NCBI RefSeq assembly: GCF_963668215.1
Contig: NZ_OY764190.1
Location: forward strand, 2,108,001 to 2,172,000
DNA from: an uncultured Desulfosarcina sp.
GTDB lineage: Bacteria; Desulfobacterota; Desulfobacteria; Desulfobacterales; Desulfosarcinaceae
Direction of reading: 5' to 3'
Length of the DNA stretch: 64,000 nt
Numbering within the stretch: the stretch's first letter is position 1; each line of letters opens with the position of its first letter. A program made the translations under genes and the position numbers. Below are positions 34,384-42,947 of the stretch, in pieces. Below the pieces are notes generated by a model. It was not told the origin of the DNA. It ran no database searches and saw nothing but the letters and a program-made list of their open reading frames with translations.

Positions 34384-36951
34384 ATGAACAGCGATAAGAC
34401 AACCGAGCATGCAGCCGTCGGACGGTTGGGTACCTTTGCCGGTGTATTTACTCCCAGCATCCTGACCATCCTGGGCATCATTCTCTTTTTGCGCCTGGGG
34501 TATGTGGTGGGCGCCGCCGGGTTGGGTCGGGCGCTGGTCATTATCGCCCTGGCCAATCTGATCAGCGTACTTACCAGCATTTCCCTTTCCGCCGTGGCGA
34601 CCAACCTGACGGTCCGGGGCGGTGGAGACTATTACCTGATTTCGCGGACGCTGGGACTGGAGTTCGGCGGCTCCATCGGCCTGGTGCTGTTTATGGCCCA
34701 AAGCGTATCCGTAGCGTTTTACTGCATCGGCTTTGCCGAAGCCGTAGCCGCATTTTTCCCCCAGGCATCCCCGGTGACCGTCCAGATGATTGCGGCCGGC
34801 GCCGTGGCTTTTCTCTTTATCTTTGCCTGGTTGGGGGCGGACTGGGCCGCCCGCTTTCAATTCGTGGTTATGGGTTTGCTCATTGCGGCCCTGGTTTCGT
34901 TTTATATCGGGGGCGTTCGCAACTGGGATTCGGCGCTGCTGGCCGCCAACTGGGCTACACCGGAAAACGGGGTCCCGTTCTGGGTGCTTTTTGCCATCTT
35001 TTTTCCCGCGGTCACCGGTTTTACCCAGGGGGTAAGCATGTCCGGCGATCTGGTGGACGCCGGCAAGAGCATTCCTCTGGGAACGTTTTTCGCTGTGGGA
35101 TTGTCCATTGTGGTTTATTTGACCGTTGCCGTTCTCTTCGCGGCCGCCCTTCCCAACGCGGCCCTCTCAACAGATTACGGCGCCATGAAAAAGATCTCTG
35201 CGGTAGGCTTTTTCATCGATGCCGGAGTGATCGCAGCCACGCTTTCCTCGGCCATGGCCTCCTTCATGGGCGCACCGCGAATCCTCCAGTCGCTGGCGGC
35301 AGACCGGATTTTTTCGGTCCTGACGCCCTTTGCCGTGGTCAGCGGGCCGACCGGCAACCCCAGGCGCGGCATCCTGCTGACTGCGGCCATCGCCTTTGCC
35401 ACCATCGCCCTGGGACAGCTCAATCTGATTGCCGGGGTGGTGTCCATGTTTTTTCTCATCTCCTACGGCCTGCTCAACTACGCCACCTATTTTGAAGCCA
35501 GAACCAACAGTCCATCCTTTCGCCCCCGCTTCAAATGGTTTTCTCCGAAGCTCAGCCTGATCGGTTTTCTCGTCTGTCTGGGCGCCATGCTGGCCATCGA
35601 CCCCAGAAGCGGAGCCGCCGCCATCGGCCTGCTGTTTGCCGTTTACCATTATCTCAAACGATCCGACGTCCCGGCACGCTGGTCGGATAGCAGTCGCTCC
35701 CATCATTTGCAACAGGTCCGCCAACATCTGCTGGCCGCCGCGGAAGACCCCGAACATGCACGCGACTGGCGCCCCCAACTGTTGGTGTTTACCCAGGAAT
35801 CGGATCGACGGCCCCCTTTGTTGACATTTGCCGGCTGGATCGAGGGCGGGAGCGGATTTACCGAGGCGGTGCAGATTGTGGACGGGGAGGGGCCGGCTGC
35901 CAGAAAAACGCGGGAATCAGCGCACCGCAAGCTCGTGGAAGCCATTGCCCAGGGCCGCCATGCCATGTTTCCCCTAACGGTGAGTGCCACCGACTATGTC
36001 CAGACGGTGAGCGTTCTCCTCCAGAGCGCAGGCATCGGCCCCCTGCGCCCCAATACGGTCGTCGTGAACTGGATGGGCGACTCGGCCAAGGCCATCTCCG
36101 GCATCGGGGCTTACACGTATGTCCAAAACCTTCGGCTCATTTTCCGGCTGGGGAAAAACCTGGTCATCCTGCGCCAGGATGCGGAATCGTGGGATCGACT
36201 CGAGGCTGCCCCCCGAAAGGGGCGCCGGATCGACATCTGGTGGCAGGGGGACGCAACCGGTCGCCTGATGCTGCTTCTGGCGCACCTGATGACCCGCAGC
36301 GAGTCCTGGGAAAACAGCACGCTTCGGGTGTTGACCCGGGGCGACGGCTCTCGTATCGAAACGGAAAAAGAGAATTTGAAAAAGCGATTGGAACAGATTC
36401 GCATTGAAGCCGAGGCGGCCATTGTAGCTGATTTCGAGGCCGATACCATTGTGCAGCAGTCGTCCGACGCCGCCTTTGTTTTCCTGCCCATGAAATTCGA
36501 ATCCAATCGAATTCTCGACCCTAGCGGAAAATCGTTCGAACGGTCGCTTCCACGGCTGCCGGTTTCGGCCGTCGTCATGGCCGCAGAGGATATCGATCTC
36601 GATGCGGCCCCCGAAGAAGGCCTGGCGGCCCAGGTTGCCCTGGCCACCGACGATCTGGATGCCGCCCTTAAAAAGGCCAGGGATGCCGAAAAAGCAGCCG
36701 CCGAAAAAAAGGCGGCTCTGGAAGCATTGAATGATCGGCTTGAAAAACTGGAGAACGAAGGTGTTTCCGGCGCGGTTCCCCTGGAGGAGCGGGAGGCGCT
36801 GAAAGCGGATCTAAAGGATGCCGAGTCCGGTGCCGAAAAGGCGTTCAGGCGGGCCGTCAAAGCCAAGGTCAAGGCCGACGATGCGGCCAAAACCGTCGAT
36901 GCGTTGAAGCCGGGCACGACGACGGAAACGTATCCACCGAAAAAGTCTTGA
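34384..36951 (+). CDS. SLC12-like cation-chloride cotransporter / APC-family permease
   Basis: The 855-residue protein begins with a short cytosolic segment, then about 12 hydrophobic helices (residues 17-435) carrying the cation-chloride cotransporter pattern GVFTPSILTILGIILFLRLGYVVG and GGDYYLISRTLGLEFGGSIG. A cytosolic domain of about 400 residues follows (PQLLVFTQ; NTVVVNWMGD; LRILT-like STLRVLTRGDG), matching SLC12 C-termini. The last 110 residues form an Ala/Lys/Glu coiled coil. Bacterial members are less studied; ion and amino-acid substrates are unknown. No ribosome site stands out before the ATG at 34384. Confidence 0.85.
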   Translation: MNSDKTTEHAAVGRLGTFAGVFTPSILTILGIILFLRLGYVVGAAGLGRALVIIALANLISVLTSISLSAVATNLTVRGGGDYYLISRTLGLEFGGSIGLVLFMAQSVSVAFYCIGFAEAVAAFFPQASPVTVQMIAAGAVAFLFIFAWLGADWAARFQFVVMGLLIAALVSFYIGGVRNWDSALLAANWATPENGVPFWVLFAIFFPAVTGFTQGVSMSGDLVDAGKSIPLGTFFAVGLSIVVYLTVAVLFAAALPNAALSTDYGAMKKISAVGFFIDAGVIAATLSSAMASFMGAPRILQSLAADRIFSVLTPFAVVSGPTGNPRRGILLTAAIAFATIALGQLNLIAGVVSMFFLISYGLLNYATYFEARTNSPSFRPRFKWFSPKLSLIGFLVCLGAMLAIDPRSGAAAIGLLFAVYHYLKRSDVPARWSDSSRSHHLQQVRQHLLAAAEDPEHARDWRPQLLVFTQESDRRPPLLTFAGWIEGGSGFTEAVQIVDGEGPAARKTRESAHRKLVEAIAQGRHAMFPLTVSATDYVQTVSVLLQSAGIGPLRPNTVVVNWMGDSAKAISGIGAYTYVQNLRLIFRLGKNLVILRQDAESWDRLEAAPRKGRRIDIWWQGDATGRLMLLLAHLMTRSESWENSTLRVLTRGDGSRIETEKENLKKRLEQIRIEAEAAIVADFEADTIVQQSSDAAFVFLPMKFESNRILDPSGKSFERSLPRLPVSAVVMAAEDIDLDAAPEEGLAAQVALATDDLDAALKKARDAEKAAAEKKAALEALNDRLEKLENEGVSGAVPLEEREALKADLKDAESGAEKAFRRAVKAKVKADDAAKTVDALKPGTTTETYPPKKS

Positions 36952-37051
36952 TTGTTGATTGATTTTGGGTTCAGATAAAAAGGTTGTTCGCTGATTTGAA
37001 AATGACCTGCCCGATGAAGAGGGATTGCTCAGTATCCACGGATGATCGATT

Positions 37052-37555
37052 ATGATCGTTTATTGCGAGGAATGTGGTTTTAAAAATACGATTGACGAGG
37101 CTGACGTCGACAGTCGGAATCCCCAAATTCCCTGTCAGAACTGCGGCGACATGCTTCGTTTCTATGGGCTGAAGGCCAAAGCGATTAAAAAAGCGCCTCC
37201 ACCCAAGAAACAAGAGGCGCCCAGTCGTTGCCTGATCCTTAAATACGGCAAGGTCGTCGTGGTGGTGAACGAGAAAAACGCCCGCGTGGAAATCGGGCGC
37301 CAGAAGAGCAACGACATTCAAGTGGTCAACAACCGCGTTTCCAGGATACACGCATTGGTTGAACTGAGAAACGGCAGGTATTATCTCACCGATCAAAGCT
37401 CCAACGGGACCTATCTCCTCCTGGAAGGCCAGAAAGGCATTACTGTCAAAAAAAGAGAAGTGTTGCTGACCGCCAAAGGGGTGATCGGCCCCGGCTACAA
37501 GGTCAGTTTCAAATCCACCGACGCGATTCAGATTTTATTCGAACCCACTTCCTGA
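37052..37555 (+). CDS. FHA-domain protein with N-terminal zinc ribbon
   Basis: The 167-residue protein starts with a MJ0042-type zinc ribbon (YCEECGFKNTIDEADV...PCQNCGD, four Cys). A basic/Pro linker follows, then an FHA domain (VEIGRQKSNDIQVVNNRVSRIHALVELRNG; LTDQSSNGTYL), which binds phosphothreonine peptides. No Ser/Thr kinase lies nearby, so the partner is unknown. Its 3' end overlaps the convergent ogt gene by 28 bases. Confidence 0.85.
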   Translation: MIVYCEECGFKNTIDEADVDSRNPQIPCQNCGDMLRFYGLKAKAIKKAPPPKKQEAPSRCLILKYGKVVVVVNEKNARVEIGRQKSNDIQVVNNRVSRIHALVELRNGRYYLTDQSSNGTYLLLEGQKGITVKKREVLLTAKGVIGPGYKVSFKSTDAIQILFEPTS

Positions 37556-38019
37556 TTTTCTAACCGGAGCAGCCGCTTTTTGACATCCAGCCCACCGCCG
37601 TAGCCGGTCAGGCTGCCATCGCTGCCGATGACCCGGTGGCAGGGAATGATAATGGAGATGGGGTTGCGGCCGTTGGCGGCGCCAACCGCCCGCACGGCCC
37701 CGGGATTGCCGATGCGATCGGCGATCCAGCGGTAGGATACGACGCTGCCGTAGGGAATTTCTTTCAGCGCCGCCCATACCTGCATTTGAAACGGCGTTCC
37801 TTCCGGAAACAGCGCAACGTCGAACGTTTGGCGTTCACCGGCGAAATAGGCAGATAGCTGGTCTTTGAGCGACGAGAAATGCGCAGGGTCCCGCCGCCAT
37901 GTTTTTCCGATTGTCAACGGATGCCGGCCGGCCATGAAGTTCAGATGCCGCAGGCCTTTTTCGTCGCCGGCCATTACCAGCGTTCCGGCCATTTCCGTGT
38001 TCATGGTGTCGTAAATCAT
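37528..38019 (-). CDS. ogt: Methylated-DNA-[protein]-cysteine S-methyltransferase
   Basis: The 163-residue protein has the active site IIPCHRVIGSDGSLTGYGGG (acceptor Cys in PCHRV) and the DNA-binding helix PYGSVVSYRWIADRIGNPGAVRAVGAANGRNP-type region. It repairs O6-methylguanine by transferring the methyl group to itself. The ATG at 38019 overlaps the stop of the ada-alkA gene by 4 bases, so the two are coexpressed. Confidence 0.93.
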   Translation of the reverse strand: MIYDTMNTEMAGTLVMAGDEKGLRHLNFMAGRHPLTIGKTWRRDPAHFSSLKDQLSAYFAGERQTFDVALFPEGTPFQMQVWAALKEIPYGSVVSYRWIADRIGNPGAVRAVGAANGRNPISIIIPCHRVIGSDGSLTGYGGGLDVKKRLLRLENQEVGSNKI

Positions 38020-39494
38020 GCTTCCTCCAGCGTGTTTCCCAGTGAATGCCATAGATAAATGCAAGCGTATGCACGCCACGGCCGCCAGTTTTCGGCCCGC
38101 GCGGCTGCCTGTTTGGCCGTTGGCCTGTCCGGACCCTTCTGGAGTGCCTTCAAAATACCCAGGTCGGACGCCGGGAAGCCATCGGGTTCTCCCAGGGCAC
38201 GCATGGCGATATAGTTTGCGGTCCAGTCACCGATGCCTCGTATCTGGGTTATGGCATCGATGAAGGCAGGCAAGCCGGCGGCTGCTTCCAGTGGCAGCGC
38301 TCCCGAGGCTACCTCGTCGGCCAACCGACGAAGGGTCGTCTTGCGCGCCTTTGGCATTCCGATGGTCGTCCAGTCCATGTTCGCCAAGTCGTTGGCTTCC
38401 GGAAAAAAGTGGGCCAGATGAACGTCTTCAGCCAAATCACATGGCATGCCTGCCTGACGGACAAGGCGGCCCATTTGAGTGACGGCACCCTTGACTGAAA
38501 TCTGTTGGCCGATCACGGCCCGCACCGCGGTTTCGAACGGATCCCACGAACCGGGAAGTCGCAACCCGGGGGTCTGACGGATCAGACAATCCAGAAGAGG
38601 GTCCTGGCGCAGGGTCCAATGAATGGCCTGAGGATTGGCGTCCAGGTCAAACATGCGTTTTACGCGTTCTACGACGGTCATCAGATTCCGATCATCCGTA
38701 AGGCAGATCTCGAGCTTCAACCCAAACCCTTTGGCTGCATGTCTTACAGCGATTTCGCCCCGGCCCGAACCCAAACGGACCGTTCTCCGGTAGGTGCCGT
38801 TCGCCACGTGTTCCACTCCGGGGATGGCGCGCCTTTGAAAAAAGGCCAGCATCCGATCCCAATCGTAGGGTGGCCGGTAGGACAAATCGAGGGTGCAGCG
38901 GACTCCTGAAGTCTCAACCGGTTGGGCTTGCGAGCGACTGCGCCGCATCTGAGACGGTGTTCGGCCGACACCCTTGCGAAATGCGGCGTTGAAGCGCCGC
39001 AGGCTGCCGTAGCCGGAGGCCAGCGCTGCCTGGGTGACGGGTATGTCCGTCTCCATGACCAGTTTTTTTGCAAACAGCAGGCGCTGATGGTCGGCAATGA
39101 TTTTGGGGGTGGTGCCGATATGTTTGCGAAACAGGCGGCGCAGATGCCGGGAGCTTAATCCCAACCGATCAGATAGCTGATCCACGGAACCGTCGTTCAG
39201 GGCACCCTGTCGAATCAGGTGCATGGCCCTGGAAACCGAAGCCGAGGTCCCATTCCAGGCCGGTGTGCCCGGCGCTGTTTCCGGTCGGCAACGCAGGCAG
39301 GGACGCAGTCCTGCCGCAGCCGCTGCGGCAGCGCTGGGGTAGTATTCAATATTTTCAGAACGGGGAGAGCGGGCCGGGCAGATGGGCCGGCAATAGATTC
39401 CCGTGCTCTTGACGCCGATAAAAAAAAGGCCGTCAAAACGGGGGTCTCGGGCCAATCTGGCCCGGTCGCAAACATCCCGGTCCAAATGGATCAT
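38016..39494 (-). CDS. Ada-like activator fused to AlkA-type 3-methyladenine DNA glycosylase
   Basis: The 492-residue protein has three parts. Residues 1-80 form the Ada zinc/methyl-acceptor domain (GIYCRPICPAR and LRPCLRCRPE give four Cys). Residues 85-190 form an AraC-type HTH (LSDRLGLSSRHLRRLFRKHIG, QAALASGYGSLRRFNAAFRKG). Residues 200-490 are AlkA: AlkA_N (DLSYRPPYDWDRMLAFFQRR) and an HhH-GPD domain (ISVKGAVTQMGRLV, ITQIRGIGDWTANYIAMRALG with catalytic Asp in PASDLG). It should sense methylation damage, activate repair genes and excise alkylated bases. Confidence 0.94.
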   Translation of the reverse strand: MIHLDRDVCDRARLARDPRFDGLFFIGVKSTGIYCRPICPARSPRSENIEYYPSAAAAAAAGLRPCLRCRPETAPGTPAWNGTSASVSRAMHLIRQGALNDGSVDQLSDRLGLSSRHLRRLFRKHIGTTPKIIADHQRLLFAKKLVMETDIPVTQAALASGYGSLRRFNAAFRKGVGRTPSQMRRSRSQAQPVETSGVRCTLDLSYRPPYDWDRMLAFFQRRAIPGVEHVANGTYRRTVRLGSGRGEIAVRHAAKGFGLKLEICLTDDRNLMTVVERVKRMFDLDANPQAIHWTLRQDPLLDCLIRQTPGLRLPGSWDPFETAVRAVIGQQISVKGAVTQMGRLVRQAGMPCDLAEDVHLAHFFPEANDLANMDWTTIGMPKARKTTLRRLADEVASGALPLEAAAGLPAFIDAITQIRGIGDWTANYIAMRALGEPDGFPASDLGILKALQKGPDRPTAKQAAARAENWRPWRAYACIYLWHSLGNTLEEA

Positions 39495-39603
39495 GATCTG
39501 CCTTTGCTGAGGGTTACTGCTGCAAGTCCGGTCCCATCATCGGATATTCTCAGAAGGCTGACAAGTCGTTTTCGGACCTGGTAAACCAAGAAGACCGCGC
39601 GGA

Positions 39604-39643
39604 CAAAAAAAAGGCCCTCCTTCGAAGATCGAAGGAGGGCCTT
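39604..39643 (-). terminator. Rho-independent terminator of the cold shock gene
   Basis: A perfect 15-bp stem (39611-39625 with 39629-39643, 3-base loop) is followed on the minus strand by a run of eight Ts. It lies just after the cold shock gene stop. Confidence 0.9.
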
Positions 39644-39660
39644 GCTTTTGTAACGAAGAG

Positions 39661-39861
39661 CTAGACGACAGTTACATTGGAAGCGGCCGGTCCTTTGGGG
39701 CCCTGCTCGATTTCGAAGGTAACCCGGTCGCCTTCACTGAGGGACCTGAATCCGGTGGCGTTGATGGCCGAATGATGGACGAATACATCCGGTCCGTCTT
39801 CCTGCTCGATAAAACCAAATCCCTTGCTGTCATTGAACCACTTCACGATACCATTTGCCAT
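39661..39861 (-). CDS. Cold shock protein (CspA family)
   Basis: The 66-residue protein is a single cold shock domain: [20 protein letters not shown] (RNP1 KGFGFI) and DVFVHHSAI (RNP2 VFVHH), ending [10 protein letters not shown]. It binds single-stranded RNA and DNA as an RNA chaperone. The ATG at 39861 follows GCAGGAGGAAGTTAGC. A long leader (to about 40000) would be usual for this class, and TTGCAT-N16-TATGTT near 39980-40010 on the minus strand is a possible promoter. Confidence 0.95.
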   Translation of the reverse strand: MANGIVKWFNDSKGFGFIEQEDGPDVFVHHSAINATGFRSLSEGDRVTFEIEQGPKGPAASNVTVV

Positions 39862-40100
39862 GCTAACTTCCTCCTGCAAATAAAAATAAAAATATCATTG
39901 CTTCAAACTTCAGGTGCCACTTTGACAAATGGAATCCCCTTAGCAAGAAACCGGCAAGCCAACAACGGCACGCCTTGATGATCCGAAAAACATATCATTA
40001 AACAAAAGAAATGCAAGTAAATTGTGCAAGTTTGATGTAATCCGATGAAGAAAATGATCTATCTGCTTAAAAATTGAATTGGATTTATTTGTTTTTGGCT

Positions 40101-41528
40101 CTATTTTTTCTTACGGACGGGCCGGAAATAATGGGTGGCCAGTCCGTGAAAACTGTCGGCAGCCTCTTTAAGGGTTTCCGAAAGCGTCGGATGCGGATGG
40201 ACGGTCAAGGCGAGATCGGTGGCATTGGCCCCCATCTCCAGGGCCAGGGTCGCCTCGGCGATCAATTCTCCGGCCCCCGGTCCCACAATGCCCGCACCCA
40301 GCAACCGCTCCGATTCGGGATCGATGAGCAGCTTGGTGATGCCGTCGGTGCGGCCCAGGGTGACGGCGCGGCCGGACGCGGCCCAGGGAAAGCGGACGAC
40401 CTCGACCTTCCGGCCCGTTTCCTTGGCCATCGTTTCGGTGAGACCGACCCAGGCCACTTCCGGGTCGGTGAAAACCACCGCCGGGATGCCGGCGGCATCG
40501 GCGACGACATCCCGCCCGGCAATGGTTTCCACGGCGATGCGCGCTTCGTAGGACGCCTTATGGGCCAGCATGGGCTGGCCGGCCACGTCCCCGATGGCGA
40601 AGACGGAAGACGCCGTGGTGCGGCATTTTTCGTCGATTTTCACAAAACCGCTTTCCTCCACGGTAATTCCGGCGTTTTCCAGGCCCAGTCCCTTTGTATG
40701 GGGCCGGCGTCCCGTCGCTACCAGCACCCGCTGGAACAGCCGGCCAGCCGGCGTATCGTCGCCACCCTCGAAGGTTACCTTGACCCCGTTTTTCTGGACG
40801 TTGACCGTGTCCACCATGGTGTTCAACAGGATCTCCTTGAACCGCTGTTTCAGCGGCTTGAGAAGAAAGCGCACCAGATCCCGGTCGGCGCCGGTCAGCA
40901 GCTGGGGCAGCATTTCGACCACGGTCACTTCGGACCCCAGGGCGGCATACACGCTGCCCAGTTCCAGGCCGATGTAGCCGCCGCCCACCACCAGCAGCGT
41001 TTTGGGCACGCTTTCCAGTTCGAGCGCATTACGGGAATTCCAGATGCGATCCGCATCCGCCGGAAAAAGGGGGAGGTCGACGGCCCGGGAGCCGGAAGCC
41101 AGGATCGCATGCTCGAAGGCAAGGGTCCGGGTTTTGCCGTCGGCATCTTTCAGGGTCAGCGTTCGCGGGTCGGAAAAGGCGGCCGTGGCCCGGACATAAT
41201 CGATCTTGCGCTGTCCGACCAGACGTCCCAATCCTCCGGTAAGGTTGCCGACCACATCCGATTTCCACTGGCGCAGCCGCTGGACATCGATTTTGGGTTT
41301 GCCGAACGTTACGCCCCACGCTTCGGCCTCGGTGGTTTCGTTGATCAAACCGGCTACGTGCAAAAGGGCCTTGGAGGGGATGCAGCCGTGGTAGAGGCAA
41401 ACGCCTCCGGGATTTTCCGCAGGGTCGATGAGCGTGACGGCCATACCCATATCGGCCGCCATAAAAGCGGCGGTGTACCCACCGGGACCCGCACCGATGA
41501 CAGCCAGTTGTGTTGCGTTGTCAGCCAT
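40101..41528 (-). CDS. lpdA: Dihydrolipoyl dehydrogenase (E3 of pyruvate dehydrogenase)
   Basis: The 475-residue flavoprotein has the FAD motif GAGPGGYTAAF, redox-active disulfide GGVCLYHGCIPSK, NAD motif VVGGGYIGLELGSVYAALG, second FAD motif VFAIGDVAGQPMLAHKASYE and catalytic HPHPTLSE. It reoxidises the lipoyl group of E2 with NAD+. Last gene of the aceE-aceF-lpdA operon, 82 bases after aceF. Confidence 0.96.
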   Translation of the reverse strand: MADNATQLAVIGAGPGGYTAAFMAADMGMAVTLIDPAENPGGVCLYHGCIPSKALLHVAGLINETTEAEAWGVTFGKPKIDVQRLRQWKSDVVGNLTGGLGRLVGQRKIDYVRATAAFSDPRTLTLKDADGKTRTLAFEHAILASGSRAVDLPLFPADADRIWNSRNALELESVPKTLLVVGGGYIGLELGSVYAALGSEVTVVEMLPQLLTGADRDLVRFLLKPLKQRFKEILLNTMVDTVNVQKNGVKVTFEGGDDTPAGRLFQRVLVATGRRPHTKGLGLENAGITVEESGFVKIDEKCRTTASSVFAIGDVAGQPMLAHKASYEARIAVETIAGRDVVADAAGIPAVVFTDPEVAWVGLTETMAKETGRKVEVVRFPWAASGRAVTLGRTDGITKLLIDPESERLLGAGIVGPGAGELIAEATLALEMGANATDLALTVHPHPTLSETLKEAADSFHGLATHYFRPVRKKK

Positions 41529-41610
41529 GAATCATCCTCACTTTTAAACATTCAACAGGTTAGCACGTTCAACCGTGAACCGTTCAACAATGCAATGAAT
41601 TTTTTTTCGG

Positions 41611-42933
41611 TCAGTCCAGGAACAGGTTCAGGGGCCGTTCCAGCCCCTCGCAGATCCAACGCAGAAATCGTGCGGCGTCGGCCCCGTCGATGATCCGGTG
41701 GTCGTAGGACAGCGAAAGGGGCAGCATGGTTCGGGGAACAAAGGCTTCCCCGTCCCAGACCGGTTTGACGGCCGATCGGCTGATCCCAAGAATCGCCACC
41801 TGGGGCCAAAGCACGATGGGAGTGAATCCTACCCCGCCGATGCCCCCCTGGTTGGAGATGGTGAAGGTGCCGCCCTCCATTTCGTCAGGCTTGATCTTTT
41901 TGCTGCGCGCGCGCTTCGCCAGGTCGGCAATGGCATCGGCCAGCGCAAGGATGCCTTTGCGGTCCGCATTGCGAATCACCGGCACCAGCAGCCCCCTGGG
42001 GGTGTCGGCGGCAATGCCGATATGCACATCGCGCTTGTAGACGATGCGCTGGTTGGCGATGTCCACACTGGCGTTGAACTGCGGAAAGCGCTGCAGGGCC
42101 GATGCACAGATACGGGCAATGACGGCAGTAATGGTGATTTTGGTGCCGTCGTTTGCCGCGGCCTTGCCCTTTTTATCGATAAAGGCTGCAACATCGCTGA
42201 TGTCCGCTTCGTCGAACTGCGTTACGTGGGGCACGGTCGCCCAGGAAGCGGCCGTGCTGTTGGCCGTCAGGCGGCGCACCGTGTCCATTTTTTCCATGTC
42301 CACATCACCCCAGCGGCTGAAATCGGGGAGCTCCACCGTCTGCTGTGCCGGGATCGCATCCGGAGCGTTCGAACGCTCCGGCAGGCTGCGGCGGACGTGG
42401 TTTTTTACATCGGCTTCGGAGATGCGGCCGGCGGGTCCGGTGCCTTCGACACGGTAAATATCCACCCCCAACTCCCTGGCCAGCCTGCGGATGGAAGGCG
42501 CCGCCGCCGGCGGGGGACGATGTTCGCTGCTCTCCTGCGTTGCCGAAGCGGCCTTCGCCGGGGTTGCCGGCACGCTTCGTTTTTCATCCGCTGTGGGCCT
42601 TTCCGGCGGTTCATCGGGCGGTCCGGCTTTACCGGCACCCTCTTCGGTCTCCGCAGACTGTGGGGGCCGGTCCGGTTCATCGGGCGCGGCCCGGGATTCG
42701 GTCTCCACGCGGGCGATGACGTCGCCCACATTCATCTGAGCCCCGGCTTCCGCCAGCACTTCGGTGATCCGGCCGTTGAATGGCGAAGGAATTTCCACCA
42801 GCGCCTTATCCGTTTCCAGTTCAATCACCGTGTCGTCTACCGCGATCCTGTCCCCTTCCTTGACATGGACGGCGACGACAATTCCAGATTCCACATTCTC
42901 TCCAATTTCCGGTAGTTTGATCGCTTCTATCAT
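41611..42933 (-). CDS. aceF: Dihydrolipoamide acetyltransferase (E2 of pyruvate dehydrogenase)
   Basis: The 440-residue protein has one N-terminal lipoyl domain (lipoyl Lys in ELETDKALVEIP, about residue 44). An acidic/Pro-Ala linker follows, then a peripheral subunit-binding domain (IRRLARELGVDIYRVEGTGP) and a catalytic domain ending SYDHRIIDGADAARFL with the HxxxDG active site. A ribosome site GAAGGAGGCTCC precedes the ATG. A single lipoyl domain, against three in E. coli, is a normal variant. Confidence 0.96.
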   Translation of the reverse strand: MIEAIKLPEIGENVESGIVVAVHVKEGDRIAVDDTVIELETDKALVEIPSPFNGRITEVLAEAGAQMNVGDVIARVETESRAAPDEPDRPPQSAETEEGAGKAGPPDEPPERPTADEKRSVPATPAKAASATQESSEHRPPPAAAPSIRRLARELGVDIYRVEGTGPAGRISEADVKNHVRRSLPERSNAPDAIPAQQTVELPDFSRWGDVDMEKMDTVRRLTANSTAASWATVPHVTQFDEADISDVAAFIDKKGKAAANDGTKITITAVIARICASALQRFPQFNASVDIANQRIVYKRDVHIGIAADTPRGLLVPVIRNADRKGILALADAIADLAKRARSKKIKPDEMEGGTFTISNQGGIGGVGFTPIVLWPQVAILGISRSAVKPVWDGEAFVPRTMLPLSLSYDHRIIDGADAARFLRWICEGLERPLNLFLD

Positions 42934-42947
42934 GGAGCCTCCTTCTT

